NCBI GenBank assembly: GCA_002794775.1
Contig: NBAY01000034.1
Span: 62,001-126,000 of the forward strand
Reading direction: 5' to 3'
Length of the DNA: 64,000 nucleotides
Source of the DNA: Porodaedalea pini
Taxonomy: Eukaryota > Basidiomycota > Agaricomycetes > Hymenochaetales > Hymenochaetaceae
In this document: in pieces, positions 23,496 through 35,029 of the stretch
Layout of the letters: every line of letters starts with the position of its first letter
Position numbering within the stretch: the first letter of the stretch is position 1
Notes under the pieces: generated by a model
Databases searched by the model: none
Told to the model about the DNA's origin: nothing
Seen by the model: only the letters and a program-made list of their open reading frames with translations
Made by a program: the position numbers and the translations under genes

Positions 23496-24774
23496 CTATC
23501 CGCTATACCCAAGCTCCTCTTTCAAAAGCATCGCCCACGCCGTCATAAAATAAAGCACCCCGGCAGGCAGAGCGCACTTCACAATAACCTCCGCCCAGTC
23601 CCAGCGCCGCGGACCCAATCTTCCCTCTGAACGAAGCACCTTCGAGTTCAGGTTCCCGTCCCCGCGGCTGCGTCCGCCGCCCACGGGCATGTACAGATTG
23701 CTCGTTACCCACAGCTCTACGCTGCGCGACAGGCACGTCGTCGTCCCGATCAGCGCCCAGCACGCTACCGGCCGCCGCGTATGGTCGAAAAACTGCAGCG
23801 TGAAGTGCGTCGCCGGCCAGCAGATGCATTGCAGAGCCACCAGCCGGATAAGCGTTGAGGGCGTGGTGTAGTATGCCTTCCATCGCAAAAGCAGGCCTGT
23901 CGTCAGAGCCAGGCATTGGAACCCAGTAAGAATGGCCTAGCGTGGAAAGAAGAGAATGTTTGTATCTTCAAGTACAAGTGATATCTGTTCACGTACCCAT
24001 AGTGCACAGACGGTGAAATCAATACTTGATAATTTTACATCATTCATAGGGGGAGGGTGGAAAACGTGGTAGATGTTGTACACTGTTCCGAAGGTTGCAG
24101 GTATAATAGAGAGAAAGCGGGAGACTTGAAAAAGGAATGGGACGAGAAAATCAACAAGTAGCGGTACCACGGGACGGGAGATGATGTTTCGTGAGGTAGG
24201 TAGACGGATAGGCTGCCCGTCGACAGTGCGTCAATGCATGCATATATGTAAGCCAATCGAAAGGAAAAAAAGAGCGCACCAGTTCATCAAGCTCCGTCTC
24301 CGTCTCGCCGGCGCACGGCTGTCCCCTCGCAGTGGTCACCACCCGAGGCATCTCCGCCTCTTTCCTCCTTTGTCCACACCTGCGCCTCATGCTCGAACCC
24401 ACACTCGTCGACGAAGACGCACGCGACACGAAAATCAGGTCGTCAACCTCATGCTCCCGTTCGTCCTCACTGTCCGACGCGTCGCTCGGCCCGGTTGCCG
24501 CCTCAGAGTCCGCGCCTGTCGGGGAGGCCGGCTGCGCAAGCGTCCACAGAGGAGGGTAGGCGGTTGGAAAGCGTGATGTCGACGCTGAGGACCGCTGCTG
24601 CACACGCGCACGCGCATAGTTGTCTTCCGTCGCTGTGAGGGACGCGGATGATGACGCGGAGTCACTGCGCGCGCGTGCGCGGACGAGCTGCGGAGACGAC
24701 GCCGCGCGTCGCGGCCGGTCGCTCTCGGGTGAATGTGTTGACCGAGGAGGCATTGAAGTTGATGATGCAGACAT
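23496..24774 (-). CDS. EOS1: EOS1-like membrane protein (N-glycosylation/oxidative stress)
   Basis: Three exons: a Ser/Arg-rich, low-complexity cytosolic N-terminal half (from 24774), a short middle exon and a C-terminal exon (23936-23496). The middle exon carries LLVDFLVPFLFQVSRFLSIIPATFGTVYNI, with the RxLS..PA signature of EOS1 (PF12326). The C-terminal part contains ILTGFQCLALTTGLLLRW, TTPSTLIRLVALQCICW, RPVACWALIGTTTCLSRSVELW and a final helix near VKCALPAGVLYFMTAWAML. Yeast EOS1 is an ER membrane protein linked to N-glycosylation and oxidative-stress tolerance. The call rests on topology and the RFLS block, so it is moderate. An in-frame upstream ATG near 25020 could lengthen the N-terminus. 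Confidence 0.6.
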
Positions 24775-25574
24775 GGCTTGAATGGGCGATAGGAGGAATG
24801 CGGGCTGGAGGTTCGCGGGCACTGGTACTAGATGTTCTGCTGAGGAATGCTTTCTCCGCTTTGACTTTGTCGCGCGACGTGCAGGCTGGCTTGGGAAGAC
24901 AAGAGTAGATGCTGAGCGGGCTGGCAGTCTCGAGTCCTCAGAGCGTGTCGGGGTAGACGAGCTATGGGTGGCAGGCGCGAACGACCGCGGTGCGCGGTCG
25001 GTCCCTAGAGCTGTCGCCACCATCACGCCGCACGACACCAGGTAATGCAAGAATGCGCAGTGGATACACAGAGAGTGAAACGAAAAGTTATATGTCATGT
25101 ACATGCTAACCATGAGGCAAAGGCACGCACTTTATGAATACGAACGAGGAATGCAATCTCAATCTGAGACTCCACTGACGAGGCGCTAATGAGCCTCCAC
25201 TAACTTAGCTCTCCACCACCAGGAACAAACCGCGAACTGCTTGATGGACAGAAGAAAGGACTGTAAACCCCCGCAGGCGGCGATTCGATTAAGACTGCGC
25301 GCGGGTCGGGCTTGAGGATGTTGAAACGGTTTGAACAAGCCCAGTCGCCGCTGGAAGTCTCTACCAAAGATTATGTGTAAATACTAAGACGCGCCTTTCA
25401 CATCGACACCTTTCATCATATACGCTCAATATTCCGAGTGACGAGCCTGTAGATGGCAATATTAATAGTCAAAGTAACGTATGCATGACATCGAGTGGTC
25501 TAAATTCAACACAGCCTCGGCGATAACGATGGCAACTAGTGTAAAAATACAGCACACAGTCCCTCATCTACATT
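24775..25574. other. Intergenic between EOS1-like gene and cyclophilin H
   Basis: Promoter side of the EOS1-like gene and 3' side of cyclophilin H. No further gene is seen. It contains an AATATTAAT palindrome at 25458-25466. Confidence 0.4.
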
Positions 25575-26652
25575 CTACATCTCCCCGCATTCTAAGAAGG
25601 CGTCAGCGGAAGAAATAAATAATCAAACACGCGTGCGCAGAAACAGGGGGGGGGGGGGAGGGGGACGTACCGACGATTTTCACCGCCAACTTCGGCCTAT
25701 TATTTGGCCCAGTCGGTACGTTCTCGATCTTCCGCAGCGTCAGCATCCCATCCACGACTTTCCCGAACACCACATGTTTCCCGTCCAGAAAGTCGCATTT
25801 CTCCGTCGTGATGAAAAACTAAATACAGAACGTATCAGATCCACATCGTTTAGCAAGCTCGACAAGCTCGGAGGCTTACCTGACAACCGTTCGTATTTGG
25901 TCCAGAATTTGCCTAAGTGGCGGCAGTGAGCGCGCCCAGTGAATCAAACTTGCACTCACAGGCCTGATGAGTGTGAAACGTACCATAGACAAAAGACCCG
26001 GAACAGTATGCTTCACTTCAAAATTTTCGTCCTAGCTTGACGAGGCCGTAAGACCTAAAAATTCTTGACAACAGAGCAAGCACGCACGGGAAATTTGTCT
26101 CCATAGATCGAGAACGATCCAGTACCATCACCCTTGACAAAATCTCCGCCTTGATAGGACGAACTTAGCAGCCTTCAGAAGGGCAGCAGAAAACACCGCG
26201 CACACCTTGACACATGAAACTCGGTACCCTGCACGACGAAATAAGCACAAGGACAAGGTTGAAGCTAGCCTCGCGTACAACTTACACCCTACCGAATGAA
26301 ATTCAGTTGATGTCTTAAAGAACAAAGCATGTCCACATACCGGTGAAATATGGCGCCTTTATAACCCTGTGGTCGCGCATTTACCCTTTCCATACAATTC
26401 AACCCAAGCAACGAGCGTATCGGATTCAATCATTTTAACACACCTGTATTCTCCGGTACATAACTGTCGGAAGTTTTCTGCTGTTCTGTCGATATTACTT
26501 CACCGCTCAGTATGACGCTAAAGAGAGCAGCAAGGAGCAAAGTCTGACTTTGGTACGATGTCGTTGAATAATTCCATCTTCATGCGGCCAGCAGGAGTCT
26601 CGCCAATATTGATGTCAAAGAAAACAATCGGCCGCTGAGAAGACTGTGCCAT
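25575..26652 (-). CDS. PPIH: Cyclophilin H-type peptidyl-prolyl isomerase
   Basis: Single-domain cyclophilin of about 175 residues. Blocks in order: [132 protein letters not shown] and the end ECGEM. The NVPTGPNN and terminal CGEM blocks are those of cyclophilin H, the isomerase of the U4/U6 snRNP (PRP3/PRP4 binding), rather than of cytosolic CypA. Catalytic Arg (FHR), Phe and Gln positions are kept. Six or seven short introns interrupt the gene. The last one starts with a pyrimidine tract (13 consecutive C on the sense strand) just after its donor, and the last exon codes only for ECGEM. Confidence 0.93.
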
Positions 26653-27122
26653 GGTTGTTGAGGATAGTACGGTTAGGCGTTTGTCGAACGAAATTCTGGG
26701 AAGCTATGATGTACGTCACGTGAAACCGACGCGGTATCGACGCGCGACGCGACGCGGCATCGCCCTGCACTGAGCGCACGGTTGATTTCGATAATCATGC
26801 ATTCACAAGAAAAAGAGCGTCAAATTATTACTGCGGAGTAAAATGTGGCTCAAAACATGCATTATTTGCGAAGCAAGCGAGGATATGAAGGGCTAGGACA
26901 GATAAATAGATACTTAAATTGTGAACTAAAAGAGTACAAGGGAATACAAGCGCAGAGGAGTATCGCACCAGAGAAGAAAGATACTGACTGCAGAAATGCA
27001 GAGGTAGAATAGCATATCGACCGACCAGAAACCAAGGTGATCCAAGCCATCACAGATTACGGAGTAGCATAGAGTTCGTTTGAGATTCAAGACGTCCACG
27101 CCCGCGCGGCCATCCATCCATT
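26653..27122. other. 3' region of family copy 1 and promoter of cyclophilin H
   Basis: About 290 bp of this stretch (roughly 26840-27122) is the 3' untranslated region of the unknown-family gene at 27123-29152. It is closely matched, in opposite orientation, by 44315-44600 downstream of copy 2 (shared blocks TTCACAATT(T)AAGTATCTATT and CCTAGCCCTTCATATCCTCGCT). Confidence 0.7.
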
Positions 27123-29152
27123 CTATCGAAACACCCAGATTTTCCATTTCTGCCTTTGCCTTCGCCTCCGTCTCCTGTCTAGCGTAACGCCCGCGTTAGA
27201 GATAGACAGGTCCAGCAACGAGAGCTCGGCCAGCGAGAGGCCCTCGTCGACGTCCATCAGCGGCGACAACGGAGGATGCCAGATCTTCCGTAACACGCCC
27301 GGATATGGCGGAACCAACAAAGAGTCGGATGGCGGCAGAAAGAGTGCCTTCAGTTGAAGGCATAGGCAGGAAGGAATTGGAGGCGCTGAGCAATAAATAC
27401 AGTCTGCGACAGTATTGAGATGGCATTGGCAGAAAGGACCTTGCGGAGCTGAACACTTGGTGCAGATGTTGATATCCAGACGTAGCGTAGAAGAAAAGAG
27501 GCTTGTCAGGAAATCGACATCAGGGTCTTCAGCCATTTCCATGTCATCCGCTTCGCATAATTCCATATTGTCGTAGCTCATGCGGCGGAGTCCAAAGAGG
27601 TCGTTGTCATTATCGGGTATGTGAACACTCTCGCGAATCGTCCAGAGTGACGTCGGGAAGGCAGTGTTCCATGGTACGTGTGGAATGAGTTCAACATCCT
27701 CCATGTGGTCATGTGAGCGGCAGTTGGAAAAAGGGTCGGGAAGAACGGAAGTCGATGTGGGAAAAGCGACGAAGGCGGCAGGATGCGTAGCCTCGTCGAC
27801 CATGGCCAGGTCCATGTCGGATATCATAACTCGAGGCGCGGGTGCACCAGAATCAGTGTCCTGGTAGACAGCCGTCATTAGTGCCGACGGCTGGTGTACG
27901 GGGAAGCATTGCTGTGTCGGCGCGACGTTGGAAGAGAGATAAACGAGGAAGGGGTCCGATTGGACGGCTCCGTCGCCCATGGCCAGGTCCATGTACGAGT
28001 GCATGCCTAATGGTGCGGGTTCGCCAAGGGCAGTGTCCTGGTAGTCGGCCATAGCAAGCGATGGCAGGTGGGGTTCAGCGAAGGACCGCGACATCGGTTG
28101 CGGCGCGATCGAGCTTGGTGACGGCGGAAGCATCCTCGACTCCTCGAGCGGGAAGAGGACATTGTCAAGGAACGAGACAGCTTCATGCACCGGCACGCTT
28201 TCATTCTGGTACGCATTGACTGAAAGTGGTGCACCGTCTTCCAACTCAGAGCCGGAGTCACCATCGTCGGTGTCCGAGTGCCCGTCGGCGGCGAAAGAGG
28301 ACAGGAGCCGGATAGTCGGAGGAGCGGCCTCACCAAATTCGAGGACAGGCTTCACGTCGACGAAGCGGTCATCGATTGCGGCGTCGACACCAGCGTCGAA
28401 CGTCAAGCCGGCGTTGTCGGGTTCAGGAGATTCAGGCTCGAAGTCAGGAAGCTAAGGTACAGTGTCAGCCTTAGTGTTCATGTACGACATGGAGTACTCA
28501 CACCGTCCGCTTCTTCAGACCCCGATGCAGCTGCGTGTACCACCTTGAGAATGCAAGGAATAAGTACGGGTGGTAGCTGTGGTAGAGCAAAGGCACATAC
28601 AAGAGAAGTGCACACATTGGCATAATGATCCTCCGACCCTTGAGAGGAGTTGAGGGTCGAGTTCCTGTACGTCTGCTTACATACATGTCAGCCTCAGATG
28701 ATATGTATTTGAGCTGTTGAGTATACGCACGATGCCAAAGTAAGATGCATCGAGAGAGCGACCATCCGTCGTCTCGGCAAGCGATGACAATATCCTCGAG
28801 TTCTTGATATCGTCCTCCAGGGTGGAGGTGCTTGCCACCGAAGGCACTCCCTGTAAGAGACAGACGATGAGCTCGGGTGGCACGCAAAGTGACAGATACA
28901 TACTGCATTCAGGGTGGAACGACCTTTCAGTATACCAGTGGGTTCATAAAGCGAGAAGAATGACGCCGCCGTGGGGCGGGGTCGGGGAGGGGGGCGTCGT
29001 CGGGTGGCACTGACCAGCAGTGAAGAGAGAAGGGGGCGCGTCGCCGTTGACAAGGCCTGCTTGTCGACAAGAGGGCGCGAGCGGAGTTTGCTTGTTGCGT
29101 TGTTGTGCAGAGTGCGGGCTTTGGAGCCAATGGAATGCTTTATGAGCACCAT
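27123..29152 (-). CDS. Unrecognised gene family, copy 1 (twin Cys4 module)
   Basis: I do not recognise this protein. Exon 1 (29152-28904) gives MVLIKHSIGSKARTLHNN, then a basic, Pro/Arg-rich stretch ending LYEPTGILKG. Exon 2 gives GVPSVASTSTLEDDIKNSRIL to DASYFGI. One or two short exons of uncertain splicing lead to an acidic SEEAD/LPDFEPESPEPDN segment and a 427-residue last exon (to 27123). That exon is acidic, Ser/Pro-rich and apparently disordered. It then has two tandem 14-residue Cys4 units, CTKCSAPQGPFCQC and CIYCSAPPIPSCLC (C-x2-C-x7-C-x-C), a proline-rich IWHPPLSP segment and a basic tail ending DRRRRRRQRQKWKIW. Two other copies lie at 42304 and 48810. The Cys units suggest metal binding; the acidic and basic ends hint at a nuclear protein. 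Both are inference. Confidence 0.75.
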
Positions 29153-29206
29153 GATGGCCGTCGGAAGTCAAGGTGTATGTGGAGGACGAGAGAGGGGTGC
29201 AGGCCA

Positions 29207-29213
29207 TTTTATA
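29207..29213 (-). promoter_or_regulatory. TATA box of unknown-family copy 1
   Basis: TATAAAA on the minus strand, 55 bp before the ATG, within a block (CGATTTGGGCGATTATAAAA) also present before copy 3 and, with one change, before copy 2. Confidence 0.7.
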
Positions 29214-29599
29214 ATCACCCAAATCGAGCGGCTGACTGGTAAGTACGAAATGACGTAGCGCGCTAGCATAACATCGAGAGTGCCAGTTCTCGAGCCAGTA
29301 TCTGTGTTCTGGGCAAATTTCGACGAGCTTAAATTCTGTAATGTCGCATTCTAGAAGTCCGGAGCTGAAGGAGAACGCGAAACTCGATTAGAGGATAAGC
29401 ACGCCAGGAACAATCATCAAGCATCTTTAACGCATTCTTCTCTTGCCTACAGTCTGATTTTGTCTTCGTAACCAAAAGGTAAGTATAGTTCTGCTATTGA
29501 TAAAGAGATATTTCATGGGTCGGAAAGGCAGCATTCTTCTTTGAACTTCAAGGTTGATAGTTGAGAGAATGCGCTCAATTAAGCCAGCGCGATGAGGAC

Positions 29600-29760
29600 A
29601 ACTAGTCTCAAGACAACTGGCCTTAGTGAAAGTATAAGTACCAGGACCTGGACGGGCAGCGAGGCGAAAGAGAATGATAGACGTTCGAAATAGGTCGCGC
29701 CGGTCGCGGTCAAGTCACGAGCCGCCGGCACCTGAGGCACGTTATCGCGTCAGCTTACAG
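29600..29760 (+). other. Divergent partner ORF of copy 1, fragment
   Basis: Short plus-strand open segment with a basic RNRSRRSRSSHE stretch followed by EARYRV. The nucleotide block GGCACGTTATCGCGTC recurs at the matching divergent position upstream of copies 2 and 3. Here the frame ends soon after and no intact gene can be drawn. A remnant or an exon of a short conserved ORF. Confidence 0.4.
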
Positions 29761-30396
29761 TTACAACCATTTGAATTAATATTATGTTTTTTTTTGTGGT
29801 CTTCTTACCTAGTCAGAATATCCAGCCTCAAATCTGCAAACAATTCACAGTTATCTTCTCGCCCCTCTTTCATCCCCAATTGTCCAGGAAAATAAAGCAC
29901 CCTATCAGAAAGTCTCGGCCGGTCGGACCTTTCGTCGTTTTCACTGTTCCGTCTCCGACTATCGTCTCTCCAAGCTGCGCCAATTTATCTTTGAGTCAGA
30001 AAGAGGTTCGAACAGGACTTGGAACTCCGTCTCTGCTGTTTCAGCTATAGACGATGTCCGACTACTAGCTTATATTTGTTTCGATTGCGACTGCTCGTTG
30101 TCCCGAACATGTTGGGTCCACGAATCCAGACTCAGAGAGATAGCGCAGTAGGAGGTTTTACTCATGAACGAGCCAAGGACAGGGATTGAAAAACATACAC
30201 TTTACATGCACGATTGAGCCTGGCTAGATTGTACTCTTTGTTCATTAAACTTATTCGTTGTCTGTGAATATACATACAGTATATGAGTGGGGTTTGTGCT
30301 TATCTGTACATGATCTTATCACCGTTGCTTCGCCGCGTCCTGGCACGCGCTCACCACTCTCCGGCGAAGCCATAGCCATTTCAACCAGCCGCTGCA
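29761..30396. other. Intergenic upstream of copper amine oxidase
   Basis: No gene is seen. Contains an ATTAATATT palindrome (29775-29783) and the core promoter of the amine oxidase at its end. Confidence 0.4.
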
Positions 30397-30403
30397 TATA
30401 TAA
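30397..30403 (+). promoter_or_regulatory. TATA box of the copper amine oxidase gene
   Basis: TATATAA lies 52 bp before the ATG, followed by a CT-rich leader (30411-30440). Confidence 0.65.
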
Positions 30404-30454
30404 TGACCGACATTCTTCTCACCCACTCCTCTCTTCATACTTGACGTATCCGCC

Positions 30455-33302
30455 ATGGCATCCAAGCTCACCGACGCACAGGACACCGCTAGACGTGCGC
30501 CGGGCACGGCAACCGAGGTTCAGGAAGCTTCCGCTCCTAACGCTTCGTTCACTACCCCTAGCCATCCGCTCGATCCCCTGAGTCCCGACGAGGTCTGTCT
30601 TCCCTTACTTCATCGTCTTTAACAGTGCATTCACCCAAGTGCTTGCAGATCGCTGCTATCTCGCTTGCGATTCGCTCGTATGTCGCTGAGAAGACCGAAG
30701 TCAAGGCCCTTAAGTTTATCACGAGCAACCTCGTTCCTCCGCCCAAGAAGGACGTCCTAGCGTACCTCGGAATCCCGCTTGCAACTGGCGAGAAGCCTGC
30801 GGCCGCACCAGCTGCTCTTACTAGGCGCGCTGAATCGGACGTGAGCCTTTGATCATATCGCAACACACCAATAGCTGAATCTAATCAATTCCATTTGTAG
30901 TTCATCGACCTCGTCACTGGGTGAACCGACTCCTCGACATTTCAATTGTAATACGTTCTGACGTTGATTTTTTTTTTCAGCGATGCGTATAACGTCGTTT
31001 CTTCACTCAAGGATGGCAAGTGGAACGTAAACACGCTCACTAAGCTGCCCGAGGGCACCCAGCCTCAGATATCCGTCGAGGAGCTCGCAATGGCAGAAGA
31101 CATCGTCAAGAAGGACCCGCGCGTCATCGCTCTCGTAAGGGAGATTGGTCCGTATGTCGGCTATTAATTCTGATCTTGAAGCTCATATAGGCATTGCAGG
31201 TTTGGAACCGGAACATATTGCCTGTGATGGTTGGGCCATAGGCTACGACGAGCGTTTCCCCAAGAACAAGCGTGTCCAGCAGGCGCTCATGTTTGCTCGC
31301 CACGGCACGCACGAGAACCTCTACGCGCATCCACTGGTACACTGGCTTTCAAATCATTACTGACAGACTGATATAGCTGAACTATCTCCTTAGGATTTCA
31401 TACCCGTCGTCGACTCAAACGCATGCAAGGTCATCCACATCGACTTCCCGCCCCACCACGATGCCAGCGGCAGGCTTTCCGTCTCAGACACACGCCCGAA
31501 GTCGCTTGAGGAAGATGCATTCGCGAATGCGAAGCGGGAGCGCCTTCCCGCTCCGACGGAGAAGTTCGACTTTTTGCCCGATCTCCGAGGCGAGAACTAC
31601 AAGCCTCGAGATGATATCAAGCCATTGCATATCATCCAGCCCGAGGGCGTCAGCTTCAAGATGAATGGCCATGAACTCGAGTGGCAGAGGTGGAAGATGC
31701 ACATCTGTATGTGATCTATCTATTTTCTTTTCTTTTCTTTGTCCTTCTGCTGATGAATATATATCGTAGCATTCCACCATCGCGAGGGTGTTGCCATTTC
31801 TACTGTCACCTATAGTGATGATGGCATTCTCCGACCTGTATTCTATCGCCTTTCTCTGGCGGAGATGGTTGTACCCTACGCTGCACCTGAATTCCCTCAT
31901 CCCAGAAAATTCGCATTCGACGCGTAAGTCCCATACGTCTAAAATATTCTGTTCCATCCTTATTGCACACAGCGGAGAGTATGGTATGGGCACAATGGCG
32001 AACGATCTCTCGCTTGGCTGTGATTGCCTCGGGACGATTCATTATCTTGTCAGTTTATGCATCATACGGCCAGTCCTTTGAGACTCACTATAGTTTCTTA
32101 GCCTGGGTGCTACGTTGGTCAGGACGGAAGTGCGGTCAAGATCAATAATGCAATCTGCATCCACGAGGAAGATAATGGACTTCTTTGGAAACACAGCGAT
32201 TACCGCCCCGGGGGCCGTTCTTTTGCTGCGCGTAGCAGACGTCTCGTCGTCAGCATGTGCTGCACGCTGGCCAACTACGGTAAGCACGCCTGCTCTTCGA
32301 CCGCGGTGTATACTCATACCTCCCGTAGAATATATCTGGAATTACCGCTTTTACCAGGATGGTACCGTCGAGTTTGAGGTCCGTCTGACGGGCATTCTTC
32401 AGGTTTACGTGAAGGGCGACAACGAGGCGAACCCGTACGGCACCACCGTCGCTAAGAACGTCAACGCACATTACCACCAGCACCTCTTCTCCCTGCGCGT
32501 CGATCCGATGGTCGACGGGCTCTCCAACAGCGTGCTCGAGGTCGACGTCGTGCCCATATCCGCGCCGACCGGCTCGGACGAGAACTTCGCCGGCAACGCC
32601 TTCACTACCGAATCGCGCATCCTCAAGACCTCGCTCGAGGGCGTGCGCGACTACTCCTTCGCGCGCGACCGGCGCTGGCGCATCGTGAACCCGAACGCGG
32701 CGGCGCACTACTCCACGGGCGCGCAGCCGGGCTACGGCATCGCGATGAAGGGCGCGGTGCAGACGCTGCTCGCGCAGGAGAAGAGCTGGGTGCAGAAGCG
32801 CGCGTTCTTCGGGACGAAGGCGCTGTGGGTCGTGAGGGACAGGGAGGGCGCCGATGGCTCGCGCATCTACCCGTCTGGCAAGTATGTCCCGCAGACGCGC
32901 GAGGAGCCTGCGGAGTCTCTTGGCCCGTGGGCCAGGGAGGACGCGAACATCGATAACGAGGATATTGTGTTGTACCTCACGCTAGGTCGGTAGCTCCCAT
33001 GTCTTCCATAGTTCGCTAACCAGCAAGGTTCTTTTCTTTAATTACAGGCACAAATCACATTCCCCGTCCTGAGGATTGGCCGGTGTACGTACTTCTGCTG
33101 TTCGATCTGATAACATCTCCGAGACTTAGACATCCCTGTTGTTTTTTTACTTAGCATGCCATCGGAGCATCTTAACGTGTTCTTCAAGCCGCAGAACTTT
33201 TTCAGGGCGAACCCCTCTCTTGATATCCCTGCCGCGAATGACGCGAAGAGCCGCGCTGCTTTCTCGGAGACAAAGGATTCCGAATCTAACTGCTGTGCCT
33301 AG
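30455..33302 (+). CDS. Copper amine oxidase (primary amine oxidase)
   Basis: Copper- and topaquinone-dependent oxidase that converts primary amines to aldehydes, NH3 and H2O2, used for nitrogen from amines. The N-terminal N2/N3 domains show HPLDPLSPDE and IACDGWAIGYDERFP. The catalytic domain has FHHREGVAISTVTY, YRLSLAEMVVPYAAPE, GEYGMGTMANDLSLGCDC and the cofactor site ANYEYIWNYRF, whose first Tyr is the topaquinone precursor in the N-Y-(D/E)-Y motif. Copper ligands are the two His in HYHQHLFSLRVD and a third in TNHIPRPEDWPVMP. About ten short introns interrupt it, one coding exon (30901-30920) being only 20 nt. The last large exon (about 32330-32985) is much more GC-rich than the 5' exons. 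No signal peptide; probably cytosolic or peroxisomal. It ends at ESNCCA, with no evident PTS1. Confidence 0.93.
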
Positions 33303-33921
33303 TGAACGACGAGGCAAGATAAATTGGGAATACAATCAATGCACGAATTGAATGTATCATATGTCCCTCAAAGGGATGGCCACTGTATTTCTATTGGCTG
33401 ATAATTACACCCTCGAATATCAACAGTTTCTTGAATAAACCTCCAGGATAGTCAATGGATTCTTGATTTCTAGCTTCACTCCGATAAAATCCCCATTCGC
33501 CTCTTTCCAAACCCAATAACGGCCTGGCGCTAAAGTCATTCGCAGCCTATCAATGAACTGCATCATTTATGCGCTGCGTGTGACTGTCTGCACTAGACTG
33601 GGAGAAGCCTGCGATCAAAAGGAGAACAATTCGATGAATGAGCGGGAAAACCAAGAAATGGAATAACATAGATACTTACAAACCGGAAAGCTTCCCGCTG
33701 ACTTCTAGGTTAGTCTACGACAGATAGTCCCAGACCAAATGCTCGGACGACGGTCGCACTGGGCGCCATAGTAGCACGACACTACCGTACACTGGTCGCG
33801 TGCATGGCCAGCACAATTAATCTTTAAGCGAAAAAGACAGACTTAAGTTTAGCGCGACAGTCGTGCGTCCGAAGATCAGCTGCACCACACGCACTTCGAG
33901 GAGAAAGCAGCACGCCCCACG
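33303..33921. other. Convergent intergenic region
   Basis: Lies between the stop codons of the amine oxidase (+) and LTO1 (-). Only untranslated-region-like sequence is seen. Confidence 0.4.
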
Positions 33922-34608
33922 TTAGAAGCTGAAATCTACGTCTCCCGCATTCTCAGCGGCGTCGACCGTCCACACGCTGCTCTTCCTGAGTGGCGCCACT
34001 GCCGCACCGCTGTCGGCCGCCGCGCTCGGACCGCCTTGAGTCTGTGTCTGAGAGACCCGGAGACTCGGCTTGACGCCGACGGAGACACAGAGCATCTTGT
34101 AGCGCGCGCGTATCTGGCCGAAGAGCTTCGGAATGTCGGCCTCCGCGGAATCGGTGTGCGCGGGGTTCTCCATCGGGAAGTGGGTGATGAGGTCAAGCAG
34201 AAGCTTTGCATTGTGCGATACACGACTGTCCACATTGGTCAAAAGGCCAGGTCAGGTCAGATGCCACTCTCGGATCTCGTACAATGTAATAGTCGAAGAC
34301 ACACCTGTCCTTGCCTTCCCTGCGCTCCGAGGCGGCTTTCCAGAGCCTTGCGAAGCCTTCATAAAAGCCCAGTTCCTCCCACATTTCAAAGCCTTTCTCC
34401 CTCCCTAGCTCCCTCCCCTCTATCCGCCCGTGAATCTTCCCGTGCTCCAAGCCATCTGCGTAGCCTACATCATAGAACCTGGGAGGAAAGGCCACACGTG
34501 AACACGGTGTATGCACGGCCAATGAGAGAGAGCTAGATGGTCATACTGCTGCTCGAGGTCGACCAGAACTTCAAGGTCGACGGTGTCTTCGGCGTAAATT
34601 GCGGTCAT
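33922..34608 (-). CDS. LTO1: LTO1 homologue (Yae1-Lto1 iron-sulfur adaptor)
   Basis: Three exons: a short acidic one (MTAIYAEDTVDLEVLVDLEQQ), a middle one with the deca-GX3 motif of the Yae1/Lto1 family (FYDVGYADGLEHGKIHGRIEGRELGREKGFEMWEELGFY, glycine every fourth residue), and a C-terminal one from SRVSHNAKLLLDLITHFP to the end at 33922. In yeast, Lto1 with Yae1 links the cytosolic Fe-S assembly targeting complex to the ABC protein Rli1 needed for ribosome biogenesis. The glycine repeat makes the family assignment firm; Lto1 rather than Yae1 is chosen from the short acidic lead and position of the motif. The last residues are DVDFSF. Convergent with the amine oxidase. Confidence 0.82.
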
Positions 34609-35029
34609 GAGAGTATGCGACTAGTTGGCCAGGTGAGACCGGACGATGAAATGGACGTCGAAGACGCGACAGTCAACGCGCGGGAGTGAGTAACAAAGCC
34701 TTTAGACTTCGTTTCCGCATTCGGATTGATCGTGCTGACGTCGTGATCAGCAAAGGTAAGCACGAGTGCTCAACAGATTCCGCCGCGTCATCCATATGCG
34801 TTCATCTCAGAAGGATTAATATTGAGCATTTGGGCAAATGAAAAATTGCCCAAATAAGAATGCTAGCAAATATGCCGTACATTGAATGAAGGACGGGTAT
34901 CTACGATGTGTGAATATAACCAAAAGCAAGCCGAGCAGGACCTCCGACGGAGAATGCGATGCGATAGAGAGCGAAAACCGAGATCCCGGAGAATAAGGCC
35001 TTACTAAATCTTAATGGCGTGAAATACCG
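34609..35029. other. Intergenic between LTO1 and WHI2-like genes
   Basis: LTO1 promoter and 3' side of the WHI2-like gene. One ATTAATATT palindrome lies at 34815-34823. No further gene. Confidence 0.4.

Noticed and set aside
24181..24576. 131-residue plus-strand frame
   Set aside because: Antisense of the Ser/Arg-rich exon of the EOS1-like gene; no independent support.
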